A stretch of DNA of 64,000 nt from an uncultured Campylobacterales bacterium (GTDB taxonomy: Bacteria; Campylobacterota; Campylobacteria; Campylobacterales; Arcobacteraceae). Under the pieces are notes generated by a model. It was not told where the DNA came from, did no database searches, and worked only from the letters and a program-made list of their open reading frames with translations. The DNA lies in assembly GCA_947494995.1 (NCBI GenBank), contig CANLWY010000001.1:434001-498000 (forward strand), read 5' to 3'. This document shows positions 19,524 to 29,177 of this stretch, piece by piece (positions within the stretch are counted from its first letter, which is position 1; each line of letters opens with the position of its first letter). Both the position numbers and the translations under genes were made by a program.

Positions 19524-21112
19524 GTTTTGTCCTTATTTAAAAAAGAGAATATACTTTTTTGAGCTTTTGCTTTTTCTATTCTTTCTCCAATATAGTCTTT
19601 TTCATATAATATCTCTTCTAGAGTTTTAACAAACATAGAGTCTTTTGAGACTTGTGAGGCAAGTTCACAGTAATTCCAACATCTTCCAAGAGTTGCATAA
19701 TCATTTGGTATTTTTAGATATTTTATTTTTTCATCTTTTGAGCTTGTATTCATAATAGAATCAAAGTCTGATGCAGAAATTTCATTTAATGAGTTAACTC
19801 TATTTACAATAAAGCTAACTTTGTCTTTTAATCCAGCTCTTTTCATAAGTGAATAAAAAGTTTTTAGTTTACTTACATGTGGAAGACTCATTTCTGTAAG
19901 AATCCATATTTCATTTACAAGGTCATATATTGTACTTTTTAAACTTGAGGCATCGGCTTTCCCCGTATCAATTACAACATAGTTGAAACTTTCACTGGCT
20001 TTCAAAAAATAATCTAACATTTTTTCAATAAAGTTATCTTTTTCTAGTAAGTCTTTATCAATATGTTTTTGAATACCATTTATAGCATAGAAGTTTTCTC
20101 GTACCTTTACTAAGCCCAATTCAAGGTTTTTTTGAATATTAAAATCACTACTATTTACTAAATCAATAATTGTATATTTAGGAATAGGATCTTGACTTAA
20201 AAATAGATTACTAATAGCCTTTGTCATTGATAAATCAACATAAAGTACATTTTTATTTGGATTATTTATTGCTAGTAAATCAGCTACATTCATAGAAACA
20301 GTCGTAGAACCTATGCCTCCTGTTACTCCACCAATAGCAATGATTTTATTGTCATGTTTATTTTTATTAATTAGTTTATGTTTTGTATCAAGAATAATGT
20401 TTTTAATCTTTTCAGGAGAGAATTCATCTATTGAAACATAATTTTCAATATTTAACTTTCCACAAGTAAGTGAAAGATTATGATCATTTGGTCCAACTAC
20501 AATAATAAATTCATTAAATTTTTCTAAAAGTTCTTGATCATCTTTTATAAGTTCACTATTTTGAACGGTATAAATTACAATGTTTTTTGAGTTTTTTAGA
20601 CTTAATCTTTCTGTTATTTTTGTAATATCATGGATTACATTTATATCAGCATTTAAAAGGATATCAAGGTTTGTTTGCAGTTTATTCGCAAACTTGATTG
20701 TATTTTTATCTGTGATGATATAAATGTTTAAAGGAGTATTCTGAGATAAAAGGTCTTTTTCTATTTCAAATATTTTTCTTAAAGCAAGTTTTGATTTTTT
20801 TAATAGTTCTCTTAAAACAGCTCTATACCAGATTCTTCTATTAAATGTAATCTTACCAAATATGATATCTCCATCTTTTAAAACTATCGAAAATCTATTG
20901 TTTATAAAATTTATATCATCTTCAATAACATCATAGCCATCAATAGTAAAACCATATACAAAGTTATTGTATTTGAAGTCATATTTCATAAAAGTAAGTT
21001 TTTGGATATTTGAAACTAGTACAAATAATTGTAATATTTCCATAACATTTTCTTTTCTAATATCCAATGCTGCCTTTACATCTGAATACTCTTGATACGC
21101 TTTATAATCCAT
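19520..21112 (-). CDS. tadZ: Tad pilus localisation protein TadZ/CpaE (ParA/MinD-like)
   Basis: ParA/MinD-superfamily protein expected to place the Tad apparatus in the cell. The P-loop reads GGVTGGIGSTT (residues 261-271), without the signature Lys; such degenerate P-loops are known in the TadZ/CpaE family. VLYVDLSM and YVVIDTGKAD supply the Walker A' and B regions. The N-terminal half (to about 250) includes a receiver-like domain around NIYIITDKNTIKFA plus an extra leading 120 residues that I do not recognise. At 530 residues it is longer than the usual 380-430. It precedes tadA. Confidence 0.85.
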   Translation of the reverse strand: MDYKAYQEYSDVKAALDIRKENVMEILQLFVLVSNIQKLTFMKYDFKYNNFVYGFTIDGYDVIEDDINFINNRFSIVLKDGDIIFGKITFNRRIWYRAVLRELLKKSKLALRKIFEIEKDLLSQNTPLNIYIITDKNTIKFANKLQTNLDILLNADINVIHDITKITERLSLKNSKNIVIYTVQNSELIKDDQELLEKFNEFIIVVGPNDHNLSLTCGKLNIENYVSIDEFSPEKIKNIILDTKHKLINKNKHDNKIIAIGGVTGGIGSTTVSMNVADLLAINNPNKNVLYVDLSMTKAISNLFLSQDPIPKYTIIDLVNSSDFNIQKNLELGLVKVRENFYAINGIQKHIDKDLLEKDNFIEKMLDYFLKASESFNYVVIDTGKADASSLKSTIYDLVNEIWILTEMSLPHVSKLKTFYSLMKRAGLKDKVSFIVNRVNSLNEISASDFDSIMNTSSKDEKIKYLKIPNDYATLGRCWNYCELASQVSKDSMFVKTLEEILYEKDYIGERIEKAKAQKSIFSFLNKDKT

Positions 21113-21180
21113 TATTTTTCCTATATATTAATAAAATATTTTAATAATTTGTCTTATTATGCCATAAATAAACTTATATT

Positions 21181-22542
21181 TTAAGGGCTTCCACATGACA
21201 CAGTGATTGTTGAATCTCCTGCAATAAGATGCGGATCAATGGGTTCAGGAACAAAAAGTTTTTGCATACTAAAAGACATATCTGTAAAGTCTCTATCACT
21301 TCTCCACCAATCATGTCTTAAGTCATCTTCATTAGGGTCTGTAGTAGAAGCTAAATCTTCTGAGATAAAAACATATTCATTTCTTGGATCATAATTTGGA
21401 GTTAAATTTCGATTACTTACAAATTGATCCCAGTGGTCAATATTCCCTGCAAAATCTTTTAAATCTGTACTATTAAAGTTTTTATCAGAATCTGATTGTG
21501 AATTATAATAAGCCCATGCTTCACTGTTCCATTGACTACTTCTCTCTGTAAGTGCTACGAAAGCTCCCCAATCTTTTTCTGCAATTTCTCTCATGTGTTC
21601 AGTTTCTTGGTCTGAATCATGTCTATCAAAGTTTAGATAATCATCTTGGAAGTATACATTTGCCTTACTTGTTAAATCATTGTGAGAATCATCACTTCTT
21701 TCTTGTGAATAACCACTTCTTGATAATACAACAGTTGGAAAACTACTTCCATCTGTACAATCTGAAGAGCCGTCATTATCAAAAGAAATATTTGTATTTG
21801 CTAGTACGTCAGCATCTGTTTTACCATTTGTTAAATTAAACCTTCGGTAGCCATCAGCAATAAAAAACATTCTAGTTTGTGGCATTTCAATATTTGCAAT
21901 AGTGTCTCCTACCTTATTGGCCCATTCATCTTTATTTGCAAGTACTAATTGTGGATTTTGGGGACACCCATTTCCATCAAGAGTATAGGTTCCTACCATG
22001 TTAAAAAAGCCTGCATTAATAACTCCTCTAAAAGTCACATTTACATTAAAATTAAATCTATTTAAATCAATTGCTCTTGTAAATCCTGGTAGAGTAAAGC
22101 TTTTTTTCCCAATAAATCTGTACCAAAATGCATCTTTTTCATAATCCCCCACAACAGCTGTTACGCTATCTGGTCTTCCATCTGGAACACCATCATATGT
22201 CTGTGCAACAGGATCATATGTCCCTGCATCTCTCCAAATATAAGTCATATTTCCTGCATTACGAAGTTCACTACCTAAGTCTGATGCACCTATTAAGTTA
22301 TTTGTAGTATTTTCTGCTCGGCAGATTGCAGCCATTACAGTGTCTACTGGACCATTTAAATTACCTTGCATATTTCTAAAGTATTCTTGTCCTAAGGCAT
22401 TGATACTCTCAATTGCAATATCTTCTAAATCATGATATTTATTTTTTATGACTTTATCATCATTTACTGTAGCAATAAAAATAATAATTGAAAAAACGGC
22501 GATAAAACCTAATAGAAGTTGATCAATGAGTGCTTTCTTCAT
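21181..22542 (-). CDS. Large TadE/TadG-like pilus-associated protein, unknown fold
   Basis: 453-residue protein with one N-terminal hydrophobic helix (MKKALIDQLLLGFIAVFSI) and a long exported region rich in Asp, Asn and Ser. The start region matches the small TadE-like protein of the same locus (IDQ(L/M)L), which suggests prepilin-type processing or insertion. Cys occur at several points, including a SCGSP C-terminus. No von Willebrand A MIDAS motif, as in TadG, was recognised. It sits between flp2 and tadZ and has AAAGGA before its ATG. Role as tip adhesin or minor pilin is inference. Confidence 0.7.
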   Translation of the reverse strand: MKKALIDQLLLGFIAVFSIIIFIATVNDDKVIKNKYHDLEDIAIESINALGQEYFRNMQGNLNGPVDTVMAAICRAENTTNNLIGASDLGSELRNAGNMTYIWRDAGTYDPVAQTYDGVPDGRPDSVTAVVGDYEKDAFWYRFIGKKSFTLPGFTRAIDLNRFNFNVNVTFRGVINAGFFNMVGTYTLDGNGCPQNPQLVLANKDEWANKVGDTIANIEMPQTRMFFIADGYRRFNLTNGKTDADVLANTNISFDNDGSSDCTDGSSFPTVVLSRSGYSQERSDDSHNDLTSKANVYFQDDYLNFDRHDSDQETEHMREIAEKDWGAFVALTERSSQWNSEAWAYYNSQSDSDKNFNSTDLKDFAGNIDHWDQFVSNRNLTPNYDPRNEYVFISEDLASTTDPNEDDLRHDWWRSDRDFTDMSFSMQKLFVPEPIDPHLIAGDSTITVSCGSP

Positions 22543-22588
22543 ATTATAATTCCTTTTTAAAATACTATAAAAAGTTTAGTATATTAAG

Positions 22589-22594
22589 ATTATA
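22589..22594 (-). promoter_or_regulatory. Possible -10 box before the large TadE/G-like gene
   Basis: TATAAT on the minus strand, 47 bases before the start codon, in the 85-base gap after flp2. It could allow the structural and assembly genes to be transcribed apart from the pilins. Confidence 0.35.
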
Positions 22595-22627
22595 AAATAA
22601 CATTTAAGTAAAAATAGAGATTGAAGT

Positions 22628-22813
22628 TTATTTTATTGCATTTGAATACTCAGTATTGGCTTTGTTTAATAGATCTGTTTTTTTACCACCTGCCCAGTCA
22701 TACATCCCTACAAGTGCAGCAACACCAATAACAATAAATAGTAAAGTTACAATAACTTTATCCATTGCACCTTTTTGCGAACTAAATATTTTTATTAAAA
22801 ACTTCAACAACAT
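22628..22813 (-). CDS. Flp/Fap-type pilin, second copy
   Basis: 61-residue prepilin. A basic leader ends in QKG, then comes AMDKVIVTLLFIVIG, the hydrophobic assembly helix, and a short polar tail with KKTDLLNKANTEYSN. It is a close paralogue of the Flp pilin upstream (same helix, same tail length). The canonical Flp cleavage context is Gly followed four residues later by Glu-Tyr; here Glu-Tyr is absent and Asp sits at +3. The gene lies between tadV and the large TadE/G-like gene. Confidence 0.82.
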   Translation of the reverse strand: MLLKFLIKIFSSQKGAMDKVIVTLLFIVIGVAALVGMYDWAGGKKTDLLNKANTEYSNAIK

Positions 22814-22899
22814 AAATAACTCCCTCTAAACTTAAAGTTATAATAGCATATTTATACTATAAAGTAAACATTTAAATATATAAATAATATATTTAAGAG

Positions 22900-23334
22900 C
22901 TAAAAGGGATAAAAGCCATTAAAAAATAAAAAATTTGTAATAATTACTGATATAAAGATAGGGGGTGCCATAGGAGCAACTCTCCTTTTTTTGTATTTTT
23001 GAAAATAGATTAAAAATAGTGTTTGAACAAGTCCAGTAATTACTAAAAATAAAGGAAATATAATAGGTTCTAAATATATTGCAATAACCATAATATATTT
23101 AATATCACCTCCTCCTAAAATCATATTTGGAAGGGATATTAGAATGATAATAAATAATAATAGTACAGCTAAAGATATAAAAAATGAATATAGTCTTAAT
23201 TGGTCTTCAAAATAACCAAAAATTAGTAAAAAAATAAAAAGTGTGAGTATGGAAATATTTGGGATTCTGTATTTTGTACAATCAGTATATGCTAAAAGAA
23301 AAGAAAATACAAAAAATGAGATATGAAAAATCAA
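22900..23334 (-). CDS. tadV: Prepilin peptidase TadV/CpaA (A24 family)
   Basis: Aspartic membrane protease that cleaves the Flp leader. Both catalytic Asp motifs are visible: AYTDCTKYRIPN near residue 17 and LGGGDIKYIM near residue 75. The protein is 144 residues with about five hydrophobic segments and lacks the N-methyltransferase domain of PilD, as expected for the Tad type. It sits between the two flp genes, so its substrates are adjacent; both substrates share an unusual Asp-containing cleavage context. Confidence 0.9.
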   Translation of the reverse strand: MIFHISFFVFSFLLAYTDCTKYRIPNISILTLFIFLLIFGYFEDQLRLYSFFISLAVLLLFIIILISLPNMILGGGDIKYIMVIAIYLEPIIFPLFLVITGLVQTLFLIYFQKYKKRRVAPMAPPIFISVIITNFLFFNGFYPF

Positions 23335-23351
23335 AGTTCTTTATAAATAAC

Positions 23352-23369
23352 AGAGTAGAAAACTACTCT
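23352..23369 (-). terminator. Hairpin just after flp1, possible attenuator
   Basis: AGAGTAG and CTACTCT form a 7 bp stem with an AAAA (UUUU on the transcript) loop directly after the flp1 stop and 17 bases before the tadV start. A partial stop here would give more pilin than assembly-protein mRNA, a common arrangement for major pilins. Confidence 0.55.
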
Positions 23370-23370
23370 A

Positions 23371-23553
23371 TTATTTAACTGCGTTTGCGTATTCAGTATT
23401 TGCTTTTGTTAATAAGTCATCTTTTTTTGTATCAACCCAGTTGTTAATACCAACAACAGCAGCAACACCGATAACAACAAATAATAAAGTTACAATTACT
23501 TTATCCATTGCACCTTTTTCTGATTTAAGTTTTCTCTTTAAAAAATTAAACAT
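23371..23553 (-). CDS. flp: Flp-type major pilin, first copy
   Basis: 60-residue prepilin with a basic leader (MFNFLKRKLKSEKG), helix AMDKVIVTLLFVVIGVAAVV and tail ending in NTEYANAVK. It is the first tad gene, with the ribosome site AAGGAG and its own likely promoter in the 43-base gap upstream, so it is probably the major pilin. Cleavage after Gly14 would give a mature pilin of 46 residues. The motif lacks the Glu5-Tyr6 pair of classical Flp pilins; Asp is at +3 instead. The call rests on size, hydrophobic pattern and locus. Confidence 0.85.
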   Translation of the reverse strand: MFNFLKRKLKSEKGAMDKVIVTLLFVVIGVAAVVGINNWVDTKKDDLLTKANTEYANAVK

Positions 23554-23581
23554 TTTTATAGCTCCTTGTTTAGTTAAAATA

Positions 23582-23587
23582 ATTATA
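23582..23587 (-). promoter_or_regulatory. Probable -10 box for the flp/tad operon
   Basis: TATAAT on the minus strand in TTATAATTATT, about 30 bases before the flp1 ATG. Transcription would start about 20 bases before the gene, leaving room for the AAGGAG ribosome site. No clear -35. Confidence 0.5.
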
Positions 23588-23596
23588 ACATAAAAA

Positions 23597-25090
23597 TTAT
23601 TGGATTTTTCTGAAAATTAGCTTAGAGCCAATTATTTTATCAAATAAAAATCCATTTTTTTTAAGCTCTTCGTTATTTAAAATAAGTTTATTTGTTTTTA
23701 AAGTATCGATAATAAGGTAGTCTGGATCGTTTTTATTAAGGAAAATAAAAAAATCATTTTTACTTATTTTCTCGTTATTTGTTAGTAAATCAAAATAAGT
23801 TTTTGTGTTTTTTTTATCATATTTCACCCATCCAAGAGAACAACCTGGGATATATTCTCCTGTAGGATTAAAAAAAACACCCAAATAACTAGGAAGTCCC
23901 ATGCTTGTGATTAAAATCTTTTTGTTTTTATATATATCTTCTTTTAAAAATGAGTTATTATAAAACTCTTCAGAGATATTTTTATAACTATTTAAAGCAG
24001 ACTTATATTGAAGGAGAAAGAAACTAATTAGTAATAAAGTAGATATAAAAGAATAGGTTCTTTTTGAAAAGTTTGAAAAGTAAGTTTTTTCATCAATAAA
24101 GTTTTTTATAAGATTTAAGAATTTTAATATACCTTCTTCTTTTATAATATGAAATGACCTGTTAAATATATAGATTAAAAAAATATAAATAAGTGGCTCT
24201 AGTAGATGAAGAAATCTATATTGCATTAAGAATAAGGGCAAAAAAAGAATCATATATTTAAGAAGTAAATGTGTAGGTTTTAGAACAACATATAATCCTA
24301 TTGAAAATAGCATTAGAAGAAGTAATGTTTTTGAACTACCTAAACTATTTTTTATATTCTCAGGAAGCAGAAATGGTTTACTCTCTCCTACAGCATATCC
24401 TTGTAATAAGGTATCATTATTTAAAACATTTTGCATAATATTTATATATCCATCAAAGTTTGTTGAAAGATAAAATATAAAACCAAATAAACTTGCAGCA
24501 ATTAAAATAAGAAATTTTTTATACTCTTTTAAAAAGAGCTTTAAGCAAGAAAGATAAGCAAAATAAAACCAAAATACATAATAAAAAGGAGCATAGATTA
24601 TTGATATTAATACAAGTATATATTTATTGTTCAATAATATGAAATAAAGTAAAAATAGTCCACTTAGTATATCGGGTCTTAAATAATAGTATCTAAAGTT
24701 TAAAATAGGTAAACCAAGTGCAAGTATGATAATGAAAACAATGTTGATTTTAGTGAACTTTTTTAAAGCTAAAAAGTACCAAAGTGAAAGAAGCGAGTAT
24801 ATTAAGGTATTTACAAAGATATGTAGTTTATCAGAATTTACAAAATTGTTTAAAAAAGATAAAAAAGAGTGCCATACAAACCATGGATCATAACTATCAT
24901 AGAGAGTGTAAGGATAAACTCTTCCCCATGATTGAACTTGCTCTGGATATAATGCCATTGCAAGGTGTCTCCACCCATCATCTGGCATTGTATAACCAAA
25001 AGAGTTTACAATAAAATATGCAAATGTTATAAAAAGTATATAGAATAATAAATTTTCAAATTTTGAATTAATTTTTATCTGTTGTCTCAT
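23597..25090 (-). CDS. Polytopic membrane protein, GT-C glycosyltransferase-like
   Basis: 497 residues, with roughly ten hydrophobic segments. The first extracytoplasmic loop has [18 protein letters not shown], an acidic pair placed as in GT-C enzymes that use polyprenyl-phosphate sugars. The C-terminal about 90 residues are soluble. No family is firmly recognised. The start overlaps the end of the FAD oxidoreductase gene by 23 bases, linking it to the glycan module, and flp begins 43 bases after its stop. A role in transferring a lipid-linked sugar on the periplasmic face is inference. Confidence 0.6.
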   Translation of the reverse strand: MRQQIKINSKFENLLFYILFITFAYFIVNSFGYTMPDDGWRHLAMALYPEQVQSWGRVYPYTLYDSYDPWFVWHSFLSFLNNFVNSDKLHIFVNTLIYSLLSLWYFLALKKFTKINIVFIIILALGLPILNFRYYYLRPDILSGLFLLYFILLNNKYILVLISIIYAPFYYVFWFYFAYLSCLKLFLKEYKKFLILIAASLFGFIFYLSTNFDGYINIMQNVLNNDTLLQGYAVGESKPFLLPENIKNSLGSSKTLLLLMLFSIGLYVVLKPTHLLLKYMILFLPLFLMQYRFLHLLEPLIYIFLIYIFNRSFHIIKEEGILKFLNLIKNFIDEKTYFSNFSKRTYSFISTLLLISFFLLQYKSALNSYKNISEEFYNNSFLKEDIYKNKKILITSMGLPSYLGVFFNPTGEYIPGCSLGWVKYDKKNTKTYFDLLTNNEKISKNDFFIFLNKNDPDYLIIDTLKTNKLILNNEELKKNGFLFDKIIGSKLIFRKIQ

Positions 25091-26489
25091 GATACTCTTT
25101 TTCAGTATTTATTTCCCAAAGTCTATTTTTTGATTTTTCATTTATTAAAGCAGCAACTGCTTCAAAGCTTGTCATCATTGAATGGTCCATATTATTGTAT
25201 CTATGTTGGCCATTTCTTCCTATACAGTATAGATTATCAATTGTATTTAAATACTCTTTTATTTCATCAAATCTATTATACGAACCAAAATATGAAGGAT
25301 AAGCTTTTTTTACTTTTATTTGTACAGAGTCTAAAAGGTTTTCTTCTTTTATAAAGTTCAATTTAACCATTTCAGAAATAGCAAGTTTAATAAAATCTTT
25401 TTCATTCATACTCCATAACTCATCATTTTCATTGCAAAAATATTCAAGACCTAACCATGTTGTATTCTCATCATTTACTAAGTACGGAGACCAATTATTA
25501 AAAATTTGTAGTCTTCCTATTCTAACATCTGATTCTTGAATATAAATCCAATTATCTTTAAGGTTTTGTTCTTCTAAATTTTTTACTAAAAGACCTACAG
25601 TTATAAAATCTCTATATTCAAGTTTATTAGCAATTGTCTTAATTGTTTCAGGAGTATTGTCGAAACTTGCAACTAAATCTTTTATTGGCATTGAAGAGAA
25701 TAAGTAATCACATTTATATGAGTTGTTTGTGGTATATATTTCTGTTGCATTTGAGTTTTGAAGATTGATTTTATTTACTGATTCATTAAATATAATCTTA
25801 CCTCCATTGTCAATAATTTTTTTTGCTACATTCTCCCAAAGTTGTCCAGGTCCTAATTTTGGGTATTTAAATTGTTCAATTAATGAAGTTTCAACATTTT
25901 TTGAGTTAATACTTCCAAATAGTTTTTTTACTATATGAACAAGCATAGATTTTATAGATAAACCTTTAACTCTTTGGTGTCCAAATAGCGCATCTATTTT
26001 ATTACAAGGAACGCCCCAAACTTTTTCTGTATAATCCTTAAAGAATGTAGAATATAATTCATAACCAAACCTATTTATAAAAAAGTCTTCTAGCGTATTT
26101 TCTTCTCTTTGAAAAATAACTGATTTTAAATAAGAGAATATAATTCTTATAAATTTTTTAGCTCCTAAATTTTTCACTGTATTTAGGTTTAATGAAATTG
26201 GGTAATCATAAAAATTTCTTTCATATAGAACTCTTGATTTTCTATTTCTTATTAAAAAAGGCTCTTCAAGAACTTCATCCCACCAAGTATTTACTTTTTC
26301 AATCTTACTAAAAAATCTATGTCCTCCAATATCGATTCTATTTTCTTTATAATTGACTGTTCTTGAAATTCCACCAATTTGATTTGATGATTCTAAAATA
26401 GTTACATTATATTTATTTGTTTTTAAAAGTTCATATGCAGAAGTTAAACCAGCGGGACCTGCACCAATTATAATTACATTTTTTTTCAT
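25068..26489 (-). CDS. NAD(P)/FAD-dependent oxidoreductase, UGM/amine-oxidase-like
   Basis: 473-residue flavoprotein. The FAD Rossmann motif [17 protein letters not shown] starts at residue 5, followed by the Glu of the ADP-ribose ([14 protein letters not shown]) and the IGGHRFFSK substrate-side motif. The C-terminal end has a second FAD contact near [18 protein letters not shown]. The pattern resembles UDP-galactopyranose mutase and protoporphyrinogen-oxidase-like proteins found in polysaccharide clusters. Substrate is unknown; oxidation or isomerisation of a lipid-linked or nucleotide sugar fits the neighbours. Confidence 0.75.
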   Translation of the reverse strand: MKKNVIIIGAGPAGLTSAYELLKTNKYNVTILESSNQIGGISRTVNYKENRIDIGGHRFFSKIEKVNTWWDEVLEEPFLIRNRKSRVLYERNFYDYPISLNLNTVKNLGAKKFIRIIFSYLKSVIFQREENTLEDFFINRFGYELYSTFFKDYTEKVWGVPCNKIDALFGHQRVKGLSIKSMLVHIVKKLFGSINSKNVETSLIEQFKYPKLGPGQLWENVAKKIIDNGGKIIFNESVNKINLQNSNATEIYTTNNSYKCDYLFSSMPIKDLVASFDNTPETIKTIANKLEYRDFITVGLLVKNLEEQNLKDNWIYIQESDVRIGRLQIFNNWSPYLVNDENTTWLGLEYFCNENDELWSMNEKDFIKLAISEMVKLNFIKEENLLDSVQIKVKKAYPSYFGSYNRFDEIKEYLNTIDNLYCIGRNGQHRYNNMDHSMMTSFEAVAALINEKSKNRLWEINTEKEYHETTDKN

Positions 26490-26584
26490 TTAATACCATT
26501 TTATATTTTTTGGAATTATATCAAAATAATTATTTAATAAGTATGTTTTGAATAAAATCTAATCCAAATAATAAAGGTTTTATA

Positions 26585-26956
26585 TTGAAAATAGTTAAAT
26601 ATTTTTTTGTAGGTGGTGCAGCAGCAATTGTTGATGTAGGATTATTTTTTATTTTTGCAAAATATTTAGCATATAACTATTTACTTGTAGGATTCTTTAC
26701 CTTTATAATTGCAACTTTTGTAAATTATTATTTAAGTATTAGATTTGTATTTCAAAGTGGATTAAAGTTTAAAAAAAGATATGAGGTACTATTTGTTTAT
26801 TTAGTAAGTGCTTCAAGCCTCTTTTTTAACCTTACTTTATTATATGTTTTTCATGAAATTTTAAGTTATGATGTCGGAGTTTCAAAGATAGTCGTGACTG
26901 GACTATTGTTTTTTTATAATTATTTAATTAGAAAATTTTTAATTTTTAAAAACTAG
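26585..26956 (+). CDS. GtrA-family membrane protein
   Basis: 123 residues with four hydrophobic helices and the GtrA signature at the N-terminus (VKYFFVGGAAAIVDVGLFFIF). GtrA proteins are thought to flip undecaprenyl-phosphate-linked monosaccharides. The start is TTG with AAAGG upstream. It is the only plus-strand gene of the glycan block and diverges from the oxidoreductase gene. Its stop overlaps the stop of the converging polytopic protein gene inside the palindrome CTAG. Confidence 0.88.
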   Translation: MKIVKYFFVGGAAAIVDVGLFFIFAKYLAYNYLLVGFFTFIIATFVNYYLSIRFVFQSGLKFKKRYEVLFVYLVSASSLFFNLTLLYVFHEILSYDVGVSKIVVTGLLFFYNYLIRKFLIFKN

Positions 26957-28272
26957 TAATGGATTAATACAGTTTTAGTAAAAATAAGATCATAAAAGAT
27001 TGTATGAAGTATTATAAAACTTATCAATAAACGACCTATTACAGATTTTACATTATTGATAAATAGAGAACTTAATATAGCAAATATAGAAACAAATGGT
27101 AAATAATATCTTGATTGTAAACCACCTAAGTAGCCAGTAGATAAATGTGAATTATATGAAAAATAGAACTGAATAGCTACTACTATAATTATTGCAATAA
27201 GTCCAAATTTTGCTACTAGGAAATAAGAGTTGTTTTTTTTATGTTTATCATAGATAGTAAAAAAAGCAAAAAAATGTAGTAGAAAAATACCCATATACTG
27301 AAAAATATTTGCTTTTGCAAATGAGTTTTCTGACATTATTCCAAACCAGCCTATTAGCCAATATCCAAACAATCTTTCTAGCCATTGAAAAATACTTAAA
27401 AATATCCTTTTCTCTTCTACTACATAAAATCTTGAATTGGTGTATTCTTCAATACTTCTTGCACTTAAAGCTGGATATATTGAATCATATTTAAAAATAA
27501 TACTTAATTGGTAAAAGATAATTGGAAGAAATACAATCAAAAATAGTATTACTATAAATAATAAATTTTTTTTAATTGATATTTTTTTTGTAAAAAAATA
27601 AAAAATATAAAAAGCTAATGTAAAAAACATTAGTAAAAATAGAGTTAGTTTTGTAAAATAGCCTACAAATAAACCAGCAAATATAAAAAAATATGAATAT
27701 TTTGAGTTTTGATTTTCAAAAAGTTTTAATAATCCAATTAAAAAAATCATACCTGCAAGGATGCTTAGGTTATCATTATTTATACTTGCCCCAATATATG
27801 GAATCATTGGAATAGCATTAACAAGGCTTAAAAAACCTAAATGTGCCAAGATATTAACTTTCATACTATATCCAATATATAGTAACAGAATATAGGATAT
27901 TGTTGAAATAAGTAAATTGAACTTTTGAAGATTTAAGATATAGGGGTCTATAGAATCATTTTTTGGAATCAATAACATTAAATAATAATATAACGGGGGG
28001 TGAGATAAATAGTTCATTTTATCATTATCATTTAGAACACTGTATTGTAGTTTCATATCTTCAAAATTTGGAATAAATTTGAAAGGAGTATTTTTAACAT
28101 ATTCAATATATGAAAGGTGTGCATATTGATCAGGTGGATCTTTGAAGTCAACATGTCTTATATAACTACTAGTTTTTAATATAAATATAATAAGAAAAAA
28201 AAGATAAAGTAGTTTTTTCAATAATAATAGATCTATGTTAGAAGATAGTTGTAAAAATCTATTCATATTCAT
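26953..28272 (-). CDS. Polytopic membrane protein, probable GT-C/DUF2142-like glycosyltransferase
   Basis: 439 residues with about eleven hydrophobic segments. The first loop carries DPPDQYAHLSYIEYV and the second loop SHPPLYYYLMLL, a pairing typical of GT39/DUF2142-type integral membrane glycosyltransferases that use dolichyl- or undecaprenyl-phosphate sugars. A second ATG two codons in is an alternative start; AAAAGG lies in front of both. Follows the flippase-like gene after 11 bases. Specific substrate cannot be told. Confidence 0.65.
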   Translation of the reverse strand: MNMNRFLQLSSNIDLLLLKKLLYLFFLIIFILKTSSYIRHVDFKDPPDQYAHLSYIEYVKNTPFKFIPNFEDMKLQYSVLNDNDKMNYLSHPPLYYYLMLLIPKNDSIDPYILNLQKFNLLISTISYILLLYIGYSMKVNILAHLGFLSLVNAIPMIPYIGASINNDNLSILAGMIFLIGLLKLFENQNSKYSYFFIFAGLFVGYFTKLTLFLLMFFTLAFYIFYFFTKKISIKKNLLFIVILFLIVFLPIIFYQLSIIFKYDSIYPALSARSIEEYTNSRFYVVEEKRIFLSIFQWLERLFGYWLIGWFGIMSENSFAKANIFQYMGIFLLHFFAFFTIYDKHKKNNSYFLVAKFGLIAIIIVVAIQFYFSYNSHLSTGYLGGLQSRYYLPFVSIFAILSSLFINNVKSVIGRLLISFIILHTIFYDLIFTKTVLIHY

Positions 28273-28283
28273 ATTACCTTTTA

Positions 28284-29177
28284 TTAATTTATACTTTTTG
28301 CTAATTGTTTTCCTATAAAAAACAATAATATATCACTTATAATAGTTATTATTCTAAATATGATTATAATCTCCAGAGCATATATTTCTCCTAAAAAAGG
28401 AGAAAACAATAAAACAAAAGTGTATTCTCTTACTCCTATTCCAGCAGGTGCACCAGGCATTATAAATCCAATTAAAAAAGATAGTGAAAAGCCTGTAACG
28501 CATTGTAAATAAGAGATATTATTTGTTTCTACAATTAAATTTATTAGAATATATATTGATAAGCCACCTATGAATGACATGATAAGAAATATAAAAAATA
28601 TTTTAATAATATTCAAAAATTTTATCTTTAATAAATTTATCTTTGGTTTAAAATATTTTAAAAATATGCCTATACTGATTATTGAAAAAATTAAAATAAA
28701 AGTACTAAAACTAAATTCATCTAAATTTATGTATTTTGTATAGTCAAAATAATAAATATAACCAAAGCCCAATAATAATGAAACTGAAATAAACATAATA
28801 TTTTCAATAAACATTGTGTATATAATATCTTGTTTGGATAATACTTTTTTTGCTAAGTAAAAGCGACCTACGAAATGACCAATATTTCCAGGTAAGTATT
28901 TAGCAATTTGAGATAATGAAATAATATAAAAAGAGAGCTTTGTGTTAAAACTAGGATAATGATCCTTTAGTTGGAGTACCCATGCAAATGAAAAAAGTAA
29001 GTAACCAAATATACTTAAAAAAAGAAGAAGAATAAAGATATAAATATTTTTTAAATTAAACTCTAGATGTTCAATTGTTTGATAGTTATCAATTATAATT
29101 TTAAAGATAAATAAAAAAGAAATAAATACTAAGATATTTCCTATTATAGTTAAAATTTTTTTATAGTTACTTATCAT
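28284..29177 (-). CDS. Flippase-like membrane protein (lysylphosphatidylglycerol synthase TM / AglD family)
   Basis: About eight TM helices; family motifs YLPGNIGHFVGRFYLAKK near residue 85 and PGAPAGIGVREY near residue 245 identify the UPF0104/LPG-synthase-TM family. Members in glycan clusters are linked to handling of polyprenyl-phosphate sugars. No soluble acyltransferase domain follows, so lysyl-PG synthesis itself is unlikely. I use the ATG giving MISNYKK; a TTG five codons upstream is possible. Either start overlaps the end of the neighbouring methyltransferase gene. Confidence 0.78.
   Translation of the reverse strand: MISNYKKILTIIGNILVFISFLFIFKIIIDNYQTIEHLEFNLKNIYIFILLLFLSIFGYLLFSFAWVLQLKDHYPSFNTKLSFYIISLSQIAKYLPGNIGHFVGRFYLAKKVLSKQDIIYTMFIENIMFISVSLLLGFGYIYYFDYTKYINLDEFSFSTFILIFSIISIGIFLKYFKPKINLLKIKFLNIIKIFFIFLIMSFIGGLSIYILINLIVETNNISYLQCVTGFSLSFLIGFIMPGAPAGIGVREYTFVLLFSPFLGEIYALEIIIIFRIITIISDILLFFIGKQLAKSIN

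Noticed and set aside
19520-21112. Loss of the P-loop lysine in TadZ as a sign of decay
   Set aside because: Atypical P-loops are usual in the TadZ/CpaE family, and the rest of the protein is intact.
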